The translations under genes and the position numbers were made by a program. A stretch of 64,000 nt of DNA, taken from Serpula lacrymans var. lacrymans S7.9. Lineage: Eukaryota > Basidiomycota > Agaricomycetes > Boletales > Serpulaceae. Positions 37,601 to 49,626 of this stretch are shown here, piece by piece; within the stretch, counting starts at the first letter, position 1, and each line of letters opens with the position of its first letter. Under the pieces are notes generated by a model. The model saw only the letters and a list, made by a program, of their open reading frames with translations. It was not told where the DNA came from and ran no database searches. Location of the stretch: positions 678,061 to 742,060 of the forward strand of contig NW_006763299.1 in the NCBI RefSeq assembly GCF_000218685.1. Reading direction: 5' to 3'.

Positions 37601-39519
37601 GACCTGCTAGTATATTTGTTTGATCATGCCCTGCTGATGGTCAAACAAAAAAGCAAGCACGAGCAGTATAAAGTATATCGACGTGTAAGTTTTGCACTGT
37701 TTTCTGTTTTCCGCTGTCGTTCTGACGCATGTTCAGCCCATACCTCTTGAACTTCTTTTTATCTCCGTTCCCGAGGACACTGCCAATGCTGGGAAACCGG
37801 TAGGGAACAAGCAGGGGAAGACCTTGACGAAGAAATCATCGTTTAGTAAGGGTGCCCCACATGCTCCTGTTATCCCTATCAAGATCGACGGTAAAGGCGG
37901 ATTCGCCATCACTTTCGTTCATCTTGGTCGAAAATACTACCATCTAACTCTGTGGGCGAGTACGTTTGTCAGTCATCGCAAGTGGGTAGAAAACATCACC
38001 AAACAGCAAGAGATCATGCGCGAAAGAAGCGCGGTCTTTGACACCATCATTTTGTGCGAAGGCTTTTTCATTGGATCAAACAAAGTAAATTGCGCAGCGC
38101 CGTTCGGTGAGTCGACCATTGGCTGGGTGTTCTGGGTTGATCTAACTAGCTTACAGCCAGTGGAAGACGCATCGTTTTCGGTACCGATGATGGCGTGTAT
38201 CTGTCAGATCTTCGAGCACCAAACAGAGATCCATTCAAGGTGTTAGCCTTACTGGACGTCTCACAGGTTGATGTTTTGGAAGAATTCCAGCTTTTGATTG
38301 TCCTGTCAGGTGAGAGTTTAGCTTGAGTTAGTACAGACTCAACGGTCCTGATGGTGTCGGTAAAGAACGTCAAGTGGTCACTTTCCCACTTGATGCTTTG
38401 GATCCTATGGACCCAATGGCAGGTTTAAAGCGAGCAAAAAGGATATCGTCTCATACATCCTTTTTCAAAGCTGGTATCTGCTTGGGCAAAGTATTGGTTT
38501 GCATAGTCAAGTCAAGCCCTTTGTCTAGTACAATCAAGACGCTGGAGCCTATCGATCAAAACGTTCGTGGGAGGAGCAAGCCTACGTTCCGCAAATTGTT
38601 GCAGGGTGGCAATGATACTCTAAAGCTCTTCAGGGTGTGTACAACTACTTGTTTGAAGATGTTCATGTCTTTATATTTCTTTTTCTTTCAGGAGTTCTAC
38701 ATTCCAGTGGAGTCGAGCTCGATACACTTCCTCAAGACTAAACTCTGTGTAGGATGTTCCAAGGGATTTGAGATTGTCGACCTGGAGAGCCTCGATACGC
38801 AGGGTTTATTGGATCCGGCGGACTCTACCCTCGACTTTGTGAGAAAGAAAGAAAATCTGAAGCCCATGGCTATTTATCGCATCGACAACGAGTTCTTGTT
38901 GTGTTATGATGGTGAGCCAATATCCTGTTGAGATCACGTCAGATACTAAAGACAAGTCAGAATTTGCGTTTTATGTCAATAAAAATGGGTGGCGTTCGCG
39001 GCAGGGATTTATGGTGCATTGGGAGGGTTCACCCACTGGCTTCGGTGAGTCAACTTTGGTCTTCACGAGTCTTTACTGCGGGACTGAGTGCTGTCAATAG
39101 CTCTTCGTTATCCTTATGTTTTGGCATTTGAGCCAAACTTTGTCGAGATTCGTCATGTCGAAAGTGGACATATGTCCCAAGTCATTCAAGGCAATAACCT
39201 TCGCCTGTTGTTTGCCGATACTCCACCTTCTAATGCGAATTCGTCTAATGCTGCTCATTATAATCCACAATATGGAGGAGCACCATACAATCCATACAAC
39301 TCTTCGCCTACACCCCCTCCGTCGTACCATGGTCGACAGTCACTTCCTGGGTATGGGGCGCCTCAGCAGGCACCTTTCCTTCACCCTCGCTACGTACCGC
39401 CGTCTGGCCGGGATGAAATATTGATGGTGTCCGACGACCGGATTCTGACGATTCGATTTGCTGCTGGGCACAATGGTCAAGTAATGTCGGATACTGTGTC
39501 ACTTGCATCTTCAAGATGA
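34622..39519 (+). CDS. ROM2: Rom1/Rom2-type Rho1 guanine nucleotide exchange factor
   Basis: Twelve exons (34622-35369, 35453-36588, 36645-36788, 36843-37136, 37197-37466, 37517-37684, 37737-38106, 38157-38309, 38366-38634, 38692-38911, 38961-39044, 39101-39519) give 1424 residues. The first about 400 residues are Pro/Gln/Ser-rich and disordered. A DEP domain follows (INIADRVKDGLTYKDAF, then KTTDRNLALLLGRALD), then EPGTLWIHSVPQEVVNSV and the RhoGEF (DH) domain starting RRQEAINEVIYTERDFV, with GYLTKPTTRLARYPLLLEA as its conserved helix. Next is a PH-like domain and a C-terminal citron homology (CNH) domain (IVFGTDDGVYLSDLR; EFYIPVESSSIHFLK; PYVLAFEPNFVEIRHVE). This order matches yeast Rom2, which activates Rho1 at the plasma membrane for cell-wall integrity and glucan synthesis. 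The gene appears intact. Confidence 0.93.
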
Positions 39520-40139
39520 CCTGAGTAATTAGCTGTCTGTGGTGTTCTTTAACTTGTGTGACCTGCATATATTGTTCTTGTTGATACTCGATGGGGGTGT
39601 TTATATGAATATCATCTTTCTGATTTGTCTTTCTTTCGGATGTTCTATAGCACTCTCCTGTCATAGCTTATATATCTTACCTGCACTGTATTCAAGGCCA
39701 ACTTATTCAAGTATATTCGATGTATAGTCTGATAGTCTGAGCAGGATGTGGTATTGCTGTACTAGTACTTGTAGTGTGGTTGTATTAGTGTGCAGTGGAG
39801 CAAAATTATCGTAGCGAAAGCAAAGATGGAGCAGACCGAGTCTAGAATGAGTGATTGTACATAAGAGGGATGCTTTATCGTGATTCCTGTGAAAAGGTCA
39901 CCAATTTTTATACATGTTGGTATGCGATTGCCGGGAGGGCGAGTCGGCTGAGTGCCAAGTCTCTCTTAGCCTTCCGTAAAAGGAAAGTGAGGTAGTTCGT
40001 TGCTGTCGTCGCTTCATATTTCCATGCCGGTTTTTATCTGTTTGCTCTTGGTTTTCTTCCATATCCACCTATTCATTTATTTCTCATACAGTTCTGCATT
40101 AATCCACATCCCCGTCGCTCTTTTTACTTACCCACCACT
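39520..40139. other. Intergenic, upstream of chitin deacetylase
   Basis: 620 bp between two + strand genes. The last about 130 bp before the chitin deacetylase start are C/T-rich, as is common near fungal transcription starts. No other element was recognised. Confidence 0.4.
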
Positions 40140-42133
40140 ATGCAGCTTCAAGCTCTCGTCGCTCTTTTAACGCTCATTGGGTCTTCGAATGCACACCAAG
40201 TCCACAACGCCCAACATGCTCGCTTGGCAAAGAGGGCTACAGTCAACACTGTAACTACCACTGTAGCTACCACCTCACACTCATCTTCCGCCGCCGCGAC
40301 ATCTTCTGCCTCCTCCCTATTGTCGATGGCTGCGACAACATCTGCCAGCGCGTCCTTGCCGTCGGTTTCGTCCATGGTTGGCACAGGTATCCCACCGTTG
40401 AGCCAGCTTACATCCGGAATGCCCTCGCCATCAACGTTGCCTCCAACTGCCACCTACTCTGGTGGTGCTAGTCCGCCTGTTTCCGGCGTCCCTCCTCTTC
40501 CTTCACCAACGTGTGAGCACGTGTTCTCTACAAAGGTCATTACTAGGCGGCTAACTTGGTAAACCATAGTTGTTTATAAAAATGGCGACTGGCCTACCCA
40601 GGATCAAGTTCCTCCAACAAGTACTGAGTGCAACTCCTGGGTCATTCGTGAACGGTATTAATCACGTGTGTTTAGATTCTTCAGAGGTTCAACAATGGAT
40701 GAAGGAATTGGAAGCCTTCAACATCCCTAGCTTCGCTCCCACTGTAGACGGTTCCTGTGGGACTGATCCCGATGCTTTAGCTCATGCTGCTGACCGTGGC
40801 TGGTGGACCTGTGGAGGTTATACGAGGCCAACCGATATCACCGCTTGTCCTGATAAGTTGACGTGGGGTGTCAGGTAATACGCTGATCGGGCTTCACTAT
40901 ATCATTTTACTAACGATGTCCAAATAGTTTCGACGATGGTCCCGGTCCTTATAGTACGTGATGTTTCTTCCAATAAGCCAAGTTCAGGATAATGAACTGC
41001 TTTTCTACAGCCCAGTCTGTATTGTTGTGTAACTTCTAGCCTTTTCTCTGACATCATCTTACAGACAGCTACTCGAGTTCTTGTTTCAAAAGAACATTAG
41101 CTCTACTTTCTTCGTCATTGGATCTCGTATCATTGAACGTCCTGCGGTCTTGGTTGAAGAGTACATGGGTGGCCATGAAATCAGCGTGCATACTTGGTCT
41201 CATCGCGTATGTCTGATATAGCTTATTTTTCATTCATGGACATGGCCAACTAATTCGATGTTTTTATTTTATCATACCAGCCCCTAACTTCTCTCACTAA
41301 TGAGCAAATCGTTGCCGAGCTGGGATGGACCCGTAAAGCTATCAAAGCCGTTATTGGCGTGACTCCAACTACCATGCGCCCGCCATTTGGGGATATTGGT
41401 TAGTTTTTCTTCTGTTAATTACCCATCGCCAAAAAAACTCATTTTAAACAGACGACCGTGTTCGGGCCATCTCACTGGCCATGGGTTTAGTTCCCGTGAT
41501 CTGGACTCGTACTCCTTCCGGTTCACAATTTGATACCAATGGTCAATCTTCTGCTTATTGAATGAGGAGGTGGTTTAACTGACATTAGTTATATGTAGAT
41601 TGGAAGGTACCAGGAGGGGTGGTCACCGGGCCTGAGTCATTCTCAACTTTCCAGTCCATCCTTGGCAATGCCACGATCATTGACACTGGGTAAGCGTTCA
41701 TAAAAAGATATCATAGATTGAATTCGCTCAACTCTACATGTATAGATTTGTTGTCTTACAGCACGATCTCTATGCCAGCACTGTCGACCTTGCCGTAGGA
41801 TATACTTTACCTCTCGCGATGAGCTTCAACCCGCATCTCACTGTTAGTACCATTACCATGTGTAGATGTATGCAGATACTGACTATGCTGTTATAGCTGG
41901 AGCCTATTGGCCAATGCAACAAAATCCCTGAGAGCAACCTTTATCGCGAGAGCAACACGAATACGACATTCCCCTATAAAAACGCCACCAGTGGAGACCC
42001 TTCGATCCCAGTCTCGCCTTCCCAGGACACTTCTGGTACAAATTCGACAAACGCTGCTTCGGATGCCTTGAACCCTATTTACAATATAGCTGCTGCTGCG
42101 GGGATTGTCATGTCTACTATTCTTCTTACTTGA
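40140..42133 (+). CDS. CDA: Chitin deacetylase, secreted and GPI-anchored
   Basis: Ten exons (40140-40512, 40570-40620, 40676-40874, 40928-40957, 41065-41206, 41281-41398, 41452-41541, 41599-41689, 41746-41842, 41897-42133) give 475 residues. A signal peptide is visible (MQLQALVALLTLIGSSNAH), followed by a Ser/Thr/Ala/Pro-rich stalk likely to be O-glycosylated. The carbohydrate esterase 4 domain keeps its motifs: SFDDGPGPY (catalytic Asp and metal Asp), SVHTWSH (metal histidines), RPPFGDIDDRVR, and TGFVVLQHDLY. The cysteine-rich WWTCGG block before motif 1 is typical of basidiomycete enzymes. The C-terminus is a Ser/Asn-rich stretch followed by a hydrophobic tail (IAAAAGIVMSTILLT) expected for GPI anchoring. 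The enzyme converts cell-wall chitin to chitosan. Confidence 0.92.
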
Positions 42134-42447
42134 CTTCCTAATATCATTACTGACGGACAATTAAGATCTGGACCAACGTAGATACATCTGTTGAATTTAT
42201 CTGGTTTTAGAGGATGTCTTCATGAGCATTAGAGCATCGCGTGATATTTCAAGGCTACAGCCGTCATCGATGTCTAGGCTTATGACAATGACGTCCTTAT
42301 TTCCTGTTCACGTACGAATGGTGGTGTTCCACCTATACTTATTTGTAAAAAAAATGCAAATGGATATGAAGCTTACATCAAAAGTTCAGTTTACCAAAAG
42401 AACTCAATAAAAAGAAGGTATATAATAAAAGAATGTAAGAATACAAC
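42134..42447. other. Intergenic between convergent genes
   Basis: 314 bp between the chitin deacetylase stop and the stop of the minus-strand hypothetical gene. AT-rich near 42,345-42,430; presumptive 3' untranslated regions only. Confidence 0.4.
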
Positions 42448-44762
42448 TCATTTGAATCGCGTCAAGATATTACGAAGGGGCGTTGTCATCCTCTTCTTCT
42501 GAACACCCGCCTGCTGGACCGCACGACCGAGAGTACCTTCGTTCAAAACAGACCATCGAGCTGGACGAGGCGGAACAGATGCACTTCTCGGCTCATTCTC
42601 CTTCTCGACAACGTCGATGACAGAGTGACGGCCAAAAGACGTAGATTTGCAAGGTCGCAGAACCTTTTGTTGCGCTACATTGACTGACACAGGCTGGAGC
42701 GGTGAGATCATCGAGGCACGCTTGGAGATCGAAAGTGTTTTCAGGGAAGTCTTCTCCTTCGGAAGTAGTTTCTCCTGGTCAAACGACTTGTGTCTCGGAA
42801 TGACTTTCCGCTGTAGTGTTGCACTTGGTTTAGAGGGTAGCTGCTGTTTCGGCGTCGATTTCTTCTGAAGAGATAGAGTCGGGATCGCGGGTACTTGAAC
42901 AGACACTTTATTCAGAACAATGGAAGGGCTCGTTGGACTGCTTGGCGCTTCCAAGTCGGTATCGCTTTCATCTGGGGTGTGACTCTGACGGAGCGGGGAG
43001 GGCCGTTTAAGAGTAGATAAGGGTGTCATGCAGCTTGAGACAGGTACTTGTACTTTCAGATGGGAGCTTTCCTCTTCATCTGGAGTTAGAAATCGAACGC
43101 TCTTGACTTTCTTCAGAATACCTCTCACACGTTTCGGGCTTGATGGACTGACCAAGGCAGGGCGTGGCGGGAGTGGAAGAGAAGGTGGACGGTTGGGAGG
43201 TGCGCCGACGGTAGTAGGCATATTGGACAGTGGTAAAGCCGAGGAAGAACGATAGGTTTTGCGTCTGTCAGTGACTGCCATGGAGGTCGCCATAGGAGAC
43301 ACAAGAGTGGAAGATGACAAAGGCTCAAAGTCACGGGACGTACAAAAAGCATCTGCATTTATTTCTTCTTCCTGCGGAGACGGGGGGAAAGGTCCTATTC
43401 CGACTGCATCGTGTGTATTGATGAAGATAGATTTGCGACGGCCTGATAATGATGGAGAAGCATCCTGCGCAAAAGCCCATTCTTCTTCGTCCTCGTCTTC
43501 CTCGAGAGAAACAATCGGAACACCAGCGGAGACCGACCTATGTACAGGCTGTCCTTCCCTTTCAGGTGGAGAGGGAGACGCCTGATGGTCTGGGAAATAA
43601 CACTGTGACCTTAGGTTGGACAACATAGTTTGATGATCCAATAGCGGTTCGTCGGGGGCATTCGCATACTCAAATGAGGGCGAGTAGTTTGAAGGAGAAC
43701 CAAGGAAAGCGCTCGGAATACCAGGGTAATCAATTACCTTATTCTCTTCGAGGCGCAGGGGTACAATTTCCTTCCCTCTTCGAATAGCGAGAGGTGCTTC
43801 TGACAGGTCCATAGAAGCCGTGATTGTTGCAGTTGAGTTAGAGACTATCAACGAAGGAACACCTTGTTCTCGGCGGGGTACCAACGGCTTTGCACCAGTG
43901 GGTTCGCTGCAGACGTGGGGGTCAGGTTGCGATAACCCGACATTGAGGCTAGCAGTGTCCGTATCCATGTTTGCAGGGTAATGGAGGGACAAGCGAGTGT
44001 TCTTACCCACAGCTTGCATGGTGATCTCGTGTTCGAATACCAACGCTTCACGCCATGCAGAAGGTTCTGAACCACAGGGCGTACGGCAATGTTCGATGCC
44101 ACCTTTGCATGTGTTATTTTCGTGGTTATTGATGCCCGTAATAGATGCTGTCTTGTCCGTATGCTTCTGAGATCGCCTTTTAAGTCCTTTCATTCTTTCT
44201 GACAAGAAGACGGATCCTTCTGGAGTCCATGTAACTTGTGTTCTTCTATCACTTGACCAAGGAATGTGACCTGGGGGATGTGTAGATACGAGGCTGCTCT
44301 GGTACGAAGCATGATACAGCGCGACTCAGGAGAAAAGATAAGAAGACTTACTATCCATGAGTCGACAAATATTTCTTCTCTCAGGACCAAGTTGAGTCGT
44401 GGAATGGTTGGTGCAGTGAGCAAGACAGTGTCTGTCTCATACTCCTCGTGTGTGCGGCTGGATGTCGATGCACATGGCGGAAGTGGGAAGAGTAACCTTG
44501 CACGATGGTCGACCATTGTGAAGAGAGGGGGCCTACGTCCAGAAGGGAAAGGAGAAATGTCAGAATCTTGACTACAACCATCATTGTCATCAGATGATTC
44601 ATCAAAGGGTAGCGATACAAGAAACAGGTCTTCGTTGTCGCCAGTCTTCTCAAGGATTTCCTTGATATCAAGAGAAGAGACGGAATCGAACGATGCAAGC
44701 GGTTGCCTCTGAGTCCTATGTGGCCGAACACGAAGTGACTGGAGATGATGAGCGCGAGACAT
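42448..44762 (-). CDS. Hypothetical Ser/Pro-rich protein, no known domain
   Basis: Two exons (44762-44352 and 44298-42448) join in phase through a GTAAGT...CAG intron and give 753 residues. I do not recognise a family. The N-terminal part has an ordered-looking segment (DIKEILEKTGDNEDLFLV...IPRLNLVLREEIFVDSW). The middle and C-terminal parts are disordered, with many SP/TP pairs, acidic runs (EEDEDEEEW), and a basic block RVRGILKKVKSVRFLTPDEEE containing KSVRF, which fits the PP1-docking RVxF pattern. A Lys/Arg-rich C-terminus follows (KKRMTTPLRNILTRFK). There is no signal peptide or membrane span. It may be a phospho-regulated scaffold. The 278-bp gap to the TTC1-like gene makes the two divergent from a shared promoter region. 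Confidence 0.7.
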
Positions 44763-45040
44763 GGTTGCTATGCATAAGATGAATAGTCCAACCGCAAGAT
44801 ATGATGGGGAAAAGGACCACGGAGGCTCGAGTGTCAACTAGAACTTTTATATGCATAAGCATGGCCGGAGGCTGACTTACACCTGAGTGACACCTCGAAG
44901 TGAGTGCAGTAGCAGGTAGAGACTAGTAGATATAGGCAGACATGACACTTGAATATAAAAATGTGTAGCATTGAGCTCTGATTTCCGTTATTTGCTAGCA
45001 CTGGACACGAATTTTCTGGAATGCCCCTTAAAAGTATATC
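44763..45040. promoter_or_regulatory. Divergent promoter region
   Basis: 278 bp separate the start of the minus-strand hypothetical gene from the start of the TTC1-like gene. Both promoters must lie here. No factor site could be assigned. Confidence 0.4.
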
Positions 45041-46163
45041 ATGGAGGAGGGCACAGTCGGCTGTACCCGAGTCCCGATGGCAGAACAGCTTGACGAAACC
45101 CCATCTCTAGCCACTCAAGATAGTTCATCTTTGCACAAGGATGATGGTTCGTTGACTTCTGGAGATATCCTGGACGACGCCCAGATAGAGGCAAGCATGC
45201 TATGACCTGTCGATGTTACTGTTGTATTTACACCGCATAAAAGGAACGTCTTCGAGATGCAGATGAACTCAAGCAAGATGGAAATGAGGCATTCAGATCG
45301 AAAGAATGGTCATCAGCTCTCGTTTACTATTCAACAGCATTGGCAAAGTTGCCAAAGAGGAAAGAAACTGGACATAAAGACCCTATCAAAAACCTAAACG
45401 AAACCGAGTCTGGCCTTAAAGAAGCGGAGGATCGAAAGGGTAAGGGCAAAGCAGACACCACTCAGAAACCCGAAACCACCCAAACGCCAGAACCCATTCA
45501 AACGCCGTTGGAAGCAGAGTGCTCGAAAGCTAGAGCGATATTGAATGCGAATATCGGAGCATGTCGCATGAAACTGGTAGGTCGAAGGTCTTCGTTTAGG
45601 TCTGTCCTAGCTACGCACATATACGTCTTTCTAGGGTGACGACAAGGCAGCCGTAGATGCTTGCACAGAAGGTTGAGTCGCAGCTAGACTGTTTGATCTT
45701 TGAATTAACTCCGGTCACTTAGCTTTGCGAGATGACCCAAAATATGTCAAAGCCCTTCAACGCCGGGCAGCTTGCAATGAAAAGATCAATAGTTGGTCGG
45801 CTCTCAGCAGTGCACAAGAAGGTCAGCCGAAGTGCGTCTCATTCGCATATTGTGATTAACCGCAGAAGAATAGATTACCAGACAATCATAGAACTTGTAC
45901 CTTCGAGCTCTCCCATGAGCAATGATGCTAAGCGATCATTGTACTATATCAAACCTCGAGTGGAAGCTGCTCAAAAGAAAGAGACGGCAGAGATGATGGA
46001 TAAGTTTAAAGGCCTAGGAAATACTATCCTCGGTAAGTTTTTGTTACTAATCGAGTTAGTATAATATATCATCATGATGACAGGAAAATTCGGACTGTCG
46101 ACCGACAACTTCAAGTTTGAACCAAACGGAAAAGGAGGCTATAATATGAACTTCAGCCAATGA
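45041..46163 (+). CDS. TTC1: Tetratricopeptide repeat protein 1 (TTC1)-like co-chaperone
   Basis: Six exons (45041-45190, 45244-45576, 45635-45671, 45723-45821, 45874-46032, 46084-46163) give 285 residues. After an acidic N-terminus the TPR block begins with ADELKQDGNEAFRSKEWSS, continues SKARAILNANIGACRMKL and DPKYVKALQRRAACNEK, and holds a charged Lys/Thr/Pro insert between the first two helices. The C-terminus EMMDKFKGLGNTILGKFGLS...NFKFEPN...GGYNMNFSQ is the family signature. TTC1 proteins bind Hsp70/Hsp90 C-termini; yeast homologues are small cytosolic TPR proteins. Two in-frame ATGs (45041 and 45077) could start the protein; I used the first. The first intron needs a GC donor (GAG|GCAAGC). 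Confidence 0.9.
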
Positions 46164-46546
46164 TCAGTGCGTTCTCCAAGACCCATTCAACATAGCGATG
46201 GCTGAATTTTTCAATAGTGCGTACTACGTAGTAGCATTCTGTCGGAAGATCAAAGATCAAATCCTTTGATGCATTCGATTAAGTATTGTATGCTGGCATA
46301 TGAATGTGAATAACCGAACAATGCATTTTCAATGGCGAGATCATGAACTAGGCAGAGAAATTCTGTCAGAGCATGACCTGTCGCCTTAATTGTACCGTTC
46401 TAGATTTTCATTGACGACTCGTCAGAAGTACGCAAGTTTAGAATGGAGCACAACATAAGATTTACCATCCCATAGCCAAATAATACCTCATACTACAACA
46501 ATAGTACATGTTCATATCCACCTGATATCTACGACAATGATGAAGA
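46164..46546. other. Intergenic between convergent genes
   Basis: 383 bp between two convergent stops. AT-rich; I see no further element. Confidence 0.4.
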
Positions 46547-48376
46547 TCAGATCTTCAACCAAGGCAACCGTGCTCGTCGTTCACGGCTGACAGAGCTCTC
46601 TACAGGGAGATGAGAAAGTGGGATGGTAGACGCACACGCTACTACTGTAGTGTTTCCTCGCGATCGACTGAAGAATGCCTTTAAAGAAGCGCCTGCATTG
46701 CTCCGGCCTGGAGGAGCTGACAACGGTGGTCTAGTCCCAGCAGATCGTCGACTGGCGCAGCCACTGCTCTCAGACCCAGCATTAAATGAACCATTTGACG
46801 ACGTAAAAGAGTGGTCAGTAGACGGATCACTCAACGAAATCAAGCTTGGGTTCCGGTGGTCCATAGTGTAATGTTTGGGTGGACTATGGTATCCGGATGT
46901 AGGGCTAACGAAGGGAGATTTAGATGATCCGATCAGAAAGTCTGGGGTTCGCTGAAAGCAGGGACGGTATTAGACCAAATAGCAAGACTGAGAAGAGCAC
47001 GCACGTATAGTTGAGGACTGTAAACGCATCCCATGGTTTCTTGGTGGGAAACGAGTCGGCCTGTGATGCATTTCGCTATATTCGTTTTTGTAGTAGGGGG
47101 CTACAAAATAGCAACTCAATGATTGTAGGAATGAATGAAATTGAATAAACAGATGACTAACAATTTCTACTACGGCTCCTTTACTCTTGTTGGGGGGAGC
47201 AGTTGCTCGCCATTTACCTTTGTCAGCCCATGTAGGCGTAGTGCTTATCCCTGGAGTCGAGGGTCGGAGCGTTGTCGACGAATCATCCCTTCCTCCCATG
47301 CCAGAAAAATACATCCTTCCCTCCGTCTGGAAGTCCCCGCATGCCCTGGCGCGAGGATAAGGTAGTCCTTTCACTACAGCCGCAATGTCCTCGAGATGGC
47401 CTAAAGTTTGGAGCATATCAAGTGGCATTCCAGGGGAACCGTCTCCCGTCAGATCTGTGCCATTTGCTACGGAAGCAAAAGTCGGTTTCCCAGCTTCATC
47501 GACGCGAGGCCATATCTGAGCCGCTACAGCATGCATGAACTTATCCTCGCCATCAACCTTCGTGGGTACTAAGCGAAAACAGCGACCTGATCGCTTGGAA
47601 AGTCCAGTGGCCATGGAAGACCCTGAAGGAGGTGGAGGGCTGAGCGGCGGAGTGGAGGTGCGAGTAGGGATGATGGGAAATCGATATTCTTTAGCTTCGT
47701 CTCGATTGCGATTAACAGTGGTATGAGTTCCACTCTCGCGAAAATTTCCACGAGTCATACCTCTGCGTTCACCAGCAGCAGAAGGGACTGCACGGTCCAT
47801 AATTTCTTTACCTGCGGATGAGTCGAAGTACTCTGTGGACCAGGATGAAGGCAAAGAGTTGAGAGATGGAGAACCTATGAGAGATGAACTACGCCTGGGA
47901 GTACATTTGTTCGAATTGACCAAAGGGTGGCGTGTCTGTGACTGAATATGAAAGTCGATGGAATCCAGCGACAAAGGTAGATGTGCTGCAAGGATACGGC
48001 GGCTGGCACCAAGCGAAGTAACGGGGTCTACGCTGGCAGGTTTCGTTACGGGACCTATTGGAAGAGCATTTTTGCGAATGGGAGACAAAGGGACAATCGG
48101 ACAGAACTTTTCATAAGAAGGACCACGGACATGTGACTCATGCTGGGACGAGAGCGGTACATTTGGACTGGGAGCGTCAATGTCAGGCTGCTCGATGATA
48201 TAGCGACGGCTTTCCATTGCTTGAGCAACCATAGTGTTTGACATGTCTTTTAGGATAGGCCGGGAAGTCCTAGGCGACATGGAAAGTTTAACTGGTGGAT
48301 AGCGAAAATCCGCTTTCTTGTCGGTGTTCGTCACCGCAGGAGAGTTTAGCTGCCGGTGAATGCAAACGGATGCCAT
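46547..48376 (-). CDS. Hypothetical protein, no known domain
   Basis: Three exons (48376-47162, 47100-47005, 46951-46547) keep phase and give 571 residues. Reading straight through the first intron also stays open for a while, so the splice model is inferred from phase and from GT...AG signals. I do not recognise a family. The sequence is Ser/Pro/Arg-rich, with repeated short SP-containing blocks (PIVPLSPIRKNALPIGP, CTPRRSSSLIGSPSLNS, TRTSTPPLSPPPPSGSS). A more ordered centre has GRCFRLVPTKVDGEDKF. The C-terminus has KAFFSRSRGNTTV and ends PWLKI. There is no signal peptide or membrane span. Many SP/TP sites suggest phosphorylation by proline-directed kinases, but this is inference. Confidence 0.6.
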
Positions 48377-49285
48377 GTTAAAGGCAGAGGTATTTGGTGT
48401 TGGGGGTGGTTGTAGCAATCAAAAATTGCACAAAGAAAGGTTTCCAACTAAACAATGGGAAGGAGACAATGAGGTTTTGCTCGGGCAAGAGAGAGGCTGA
48501 CATCCTTCTAGTGTCTGGACCTGACCGCGCCTAACCAGGCTAATCAAGGAAAATAAAACAGGATGTACGAGCATTTGATAAGATTTGTTTCGCTCACAGG
48601 GGCGAGTGACACGAGGCCATCGAAGACCTACCACGATAGTTACCCTCACTGGCACAGATAAAGGTTGATTAGAAATTTCTCTGCTTTGAATGTACCAAAG
48701 CTTCCATCCTTGGGTTTTCAAAGTAGTTATGATCCTTATACTGGACGATACGGATGCTGTACGAATGCGCTGAGCTGTGAGACATGTCAAACTACTGCGA
48801 AACTGCGAACTTCTGGAACCGAATGGAGTTTTGATGATTATGGCAAGTACGAAGCCTCTTAAGCGGGGATGGGACCTCAGGCACCTCGTGTATAACACAA
48901 GGTTCTAACCAGAAAAGTCAGGACCCCGAAATCAGGAATAATACTACCAGTGCTAGTCTTTAAAAATGGCTGTACCCAGGGGGCACCCAAAACAAAGGTT
49001 TTTGGTAGCCAGTCTAAGAGAAAAAGTAGATGGTATTGAAGAGGATAAAGTACAATGTCTCAGTTTAACATTTTGCTTATTCTTTAAGAAATTATACCCG
49101 AGCAAAGTTCTGTTTGCTGGAAGTTTAATGCACTCAGTTCATAGTATCATGTTTAAATATGATATATGATAGACTTTATTCATAATGTATGGTGTTTTTG
49201 AATTTCTGTGGTTGAAATTGCTGAGAAAGCTAAGTGCATTTTATATTTGGGTTTAAATGTATTCATAAGTGAATTACTATTTTCT
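48377..49285. other. Gene/transposon boundary region
   Basis: 909 bp between the last gene and the retrotransposon. The first part is the upstream region of the hypothetical gene. A CAGTGCTAGTC word followed by a G-rich stretch (48,950-48,990) resembles a fungal DNA-transposon terminus, but no matching inverted end was found. From about 49,030 the sequence becomes AT-rich. The last five bases before the LTR are TTTCT, the left copy of the target duplication. Confidence 0.4.
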
Positions 49286-49626
49286 TGTAAAAGCCTTATC
49301 CCCTATACCGAACTAACGGAGGGATGAAGACCTTAAATCGACAAGTAGCGTCACAAGTAATCGATTGAGAAGTAATCAACAACTAAGGAAAATATGTACA
49401 TGGGTGTTCACTATATATACGTTTCTGAGAGTCAGCCATGAGGCGCTGACTGATGTTCTTTGTAATAGTTCTAGGCTCTTTGTCACGTGATGGTCACGTG
49501 ATCTGATATAACTAAGTATTATGTTATCCGCGCTAATAGCAGCAGCTTAACATATTATATCTGTTCATGTGATTAGATATTAAAGAAAATGAAAAAGAAA
49601 CTAGCGCTCTTGTTCAGGTCGTGACA
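49286..49626 (-). repeat. 3' LTR of the chromovirus (341 bp)
   Basis: In element sense it begins TGTCACGAC and ends CTTTTACA. It has one copy of the 21-bp word containing GCCATGAGGCGCTGAC where the 5' LTR has two. The pol frame ends inside it (stop at 49601). The two CACGTGA words and the TATATATA of the 5' LTR are also present here. Confidence 0.95.

Noticed and set aside
40976..41065. Possible 8-nt microexon in the chitin deacetylase gene
   Set aside because: A single intron 40,958-41,064 gives the expected STQLLEFLF sequence in phase, so no microexon is needed.
43259..43585. Plus-strand frame opposite the hypothetical gene at 42.4-44.8 kb
   Set aside because: Shadow of Ser/Asp-rich coding sequence on minus.
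48419..48898. 159-codon minus frame just upstream of the 46.5-48.4 kb gene
   Set aside because: First codon is not ATG, no domain, and it sits in the expected promoter/leader.
48945..48990. CAGTGCTAGTC end resembling a DNA transposon terminus
   Set aside because: No inverted partner or target duplication could be found in the window.
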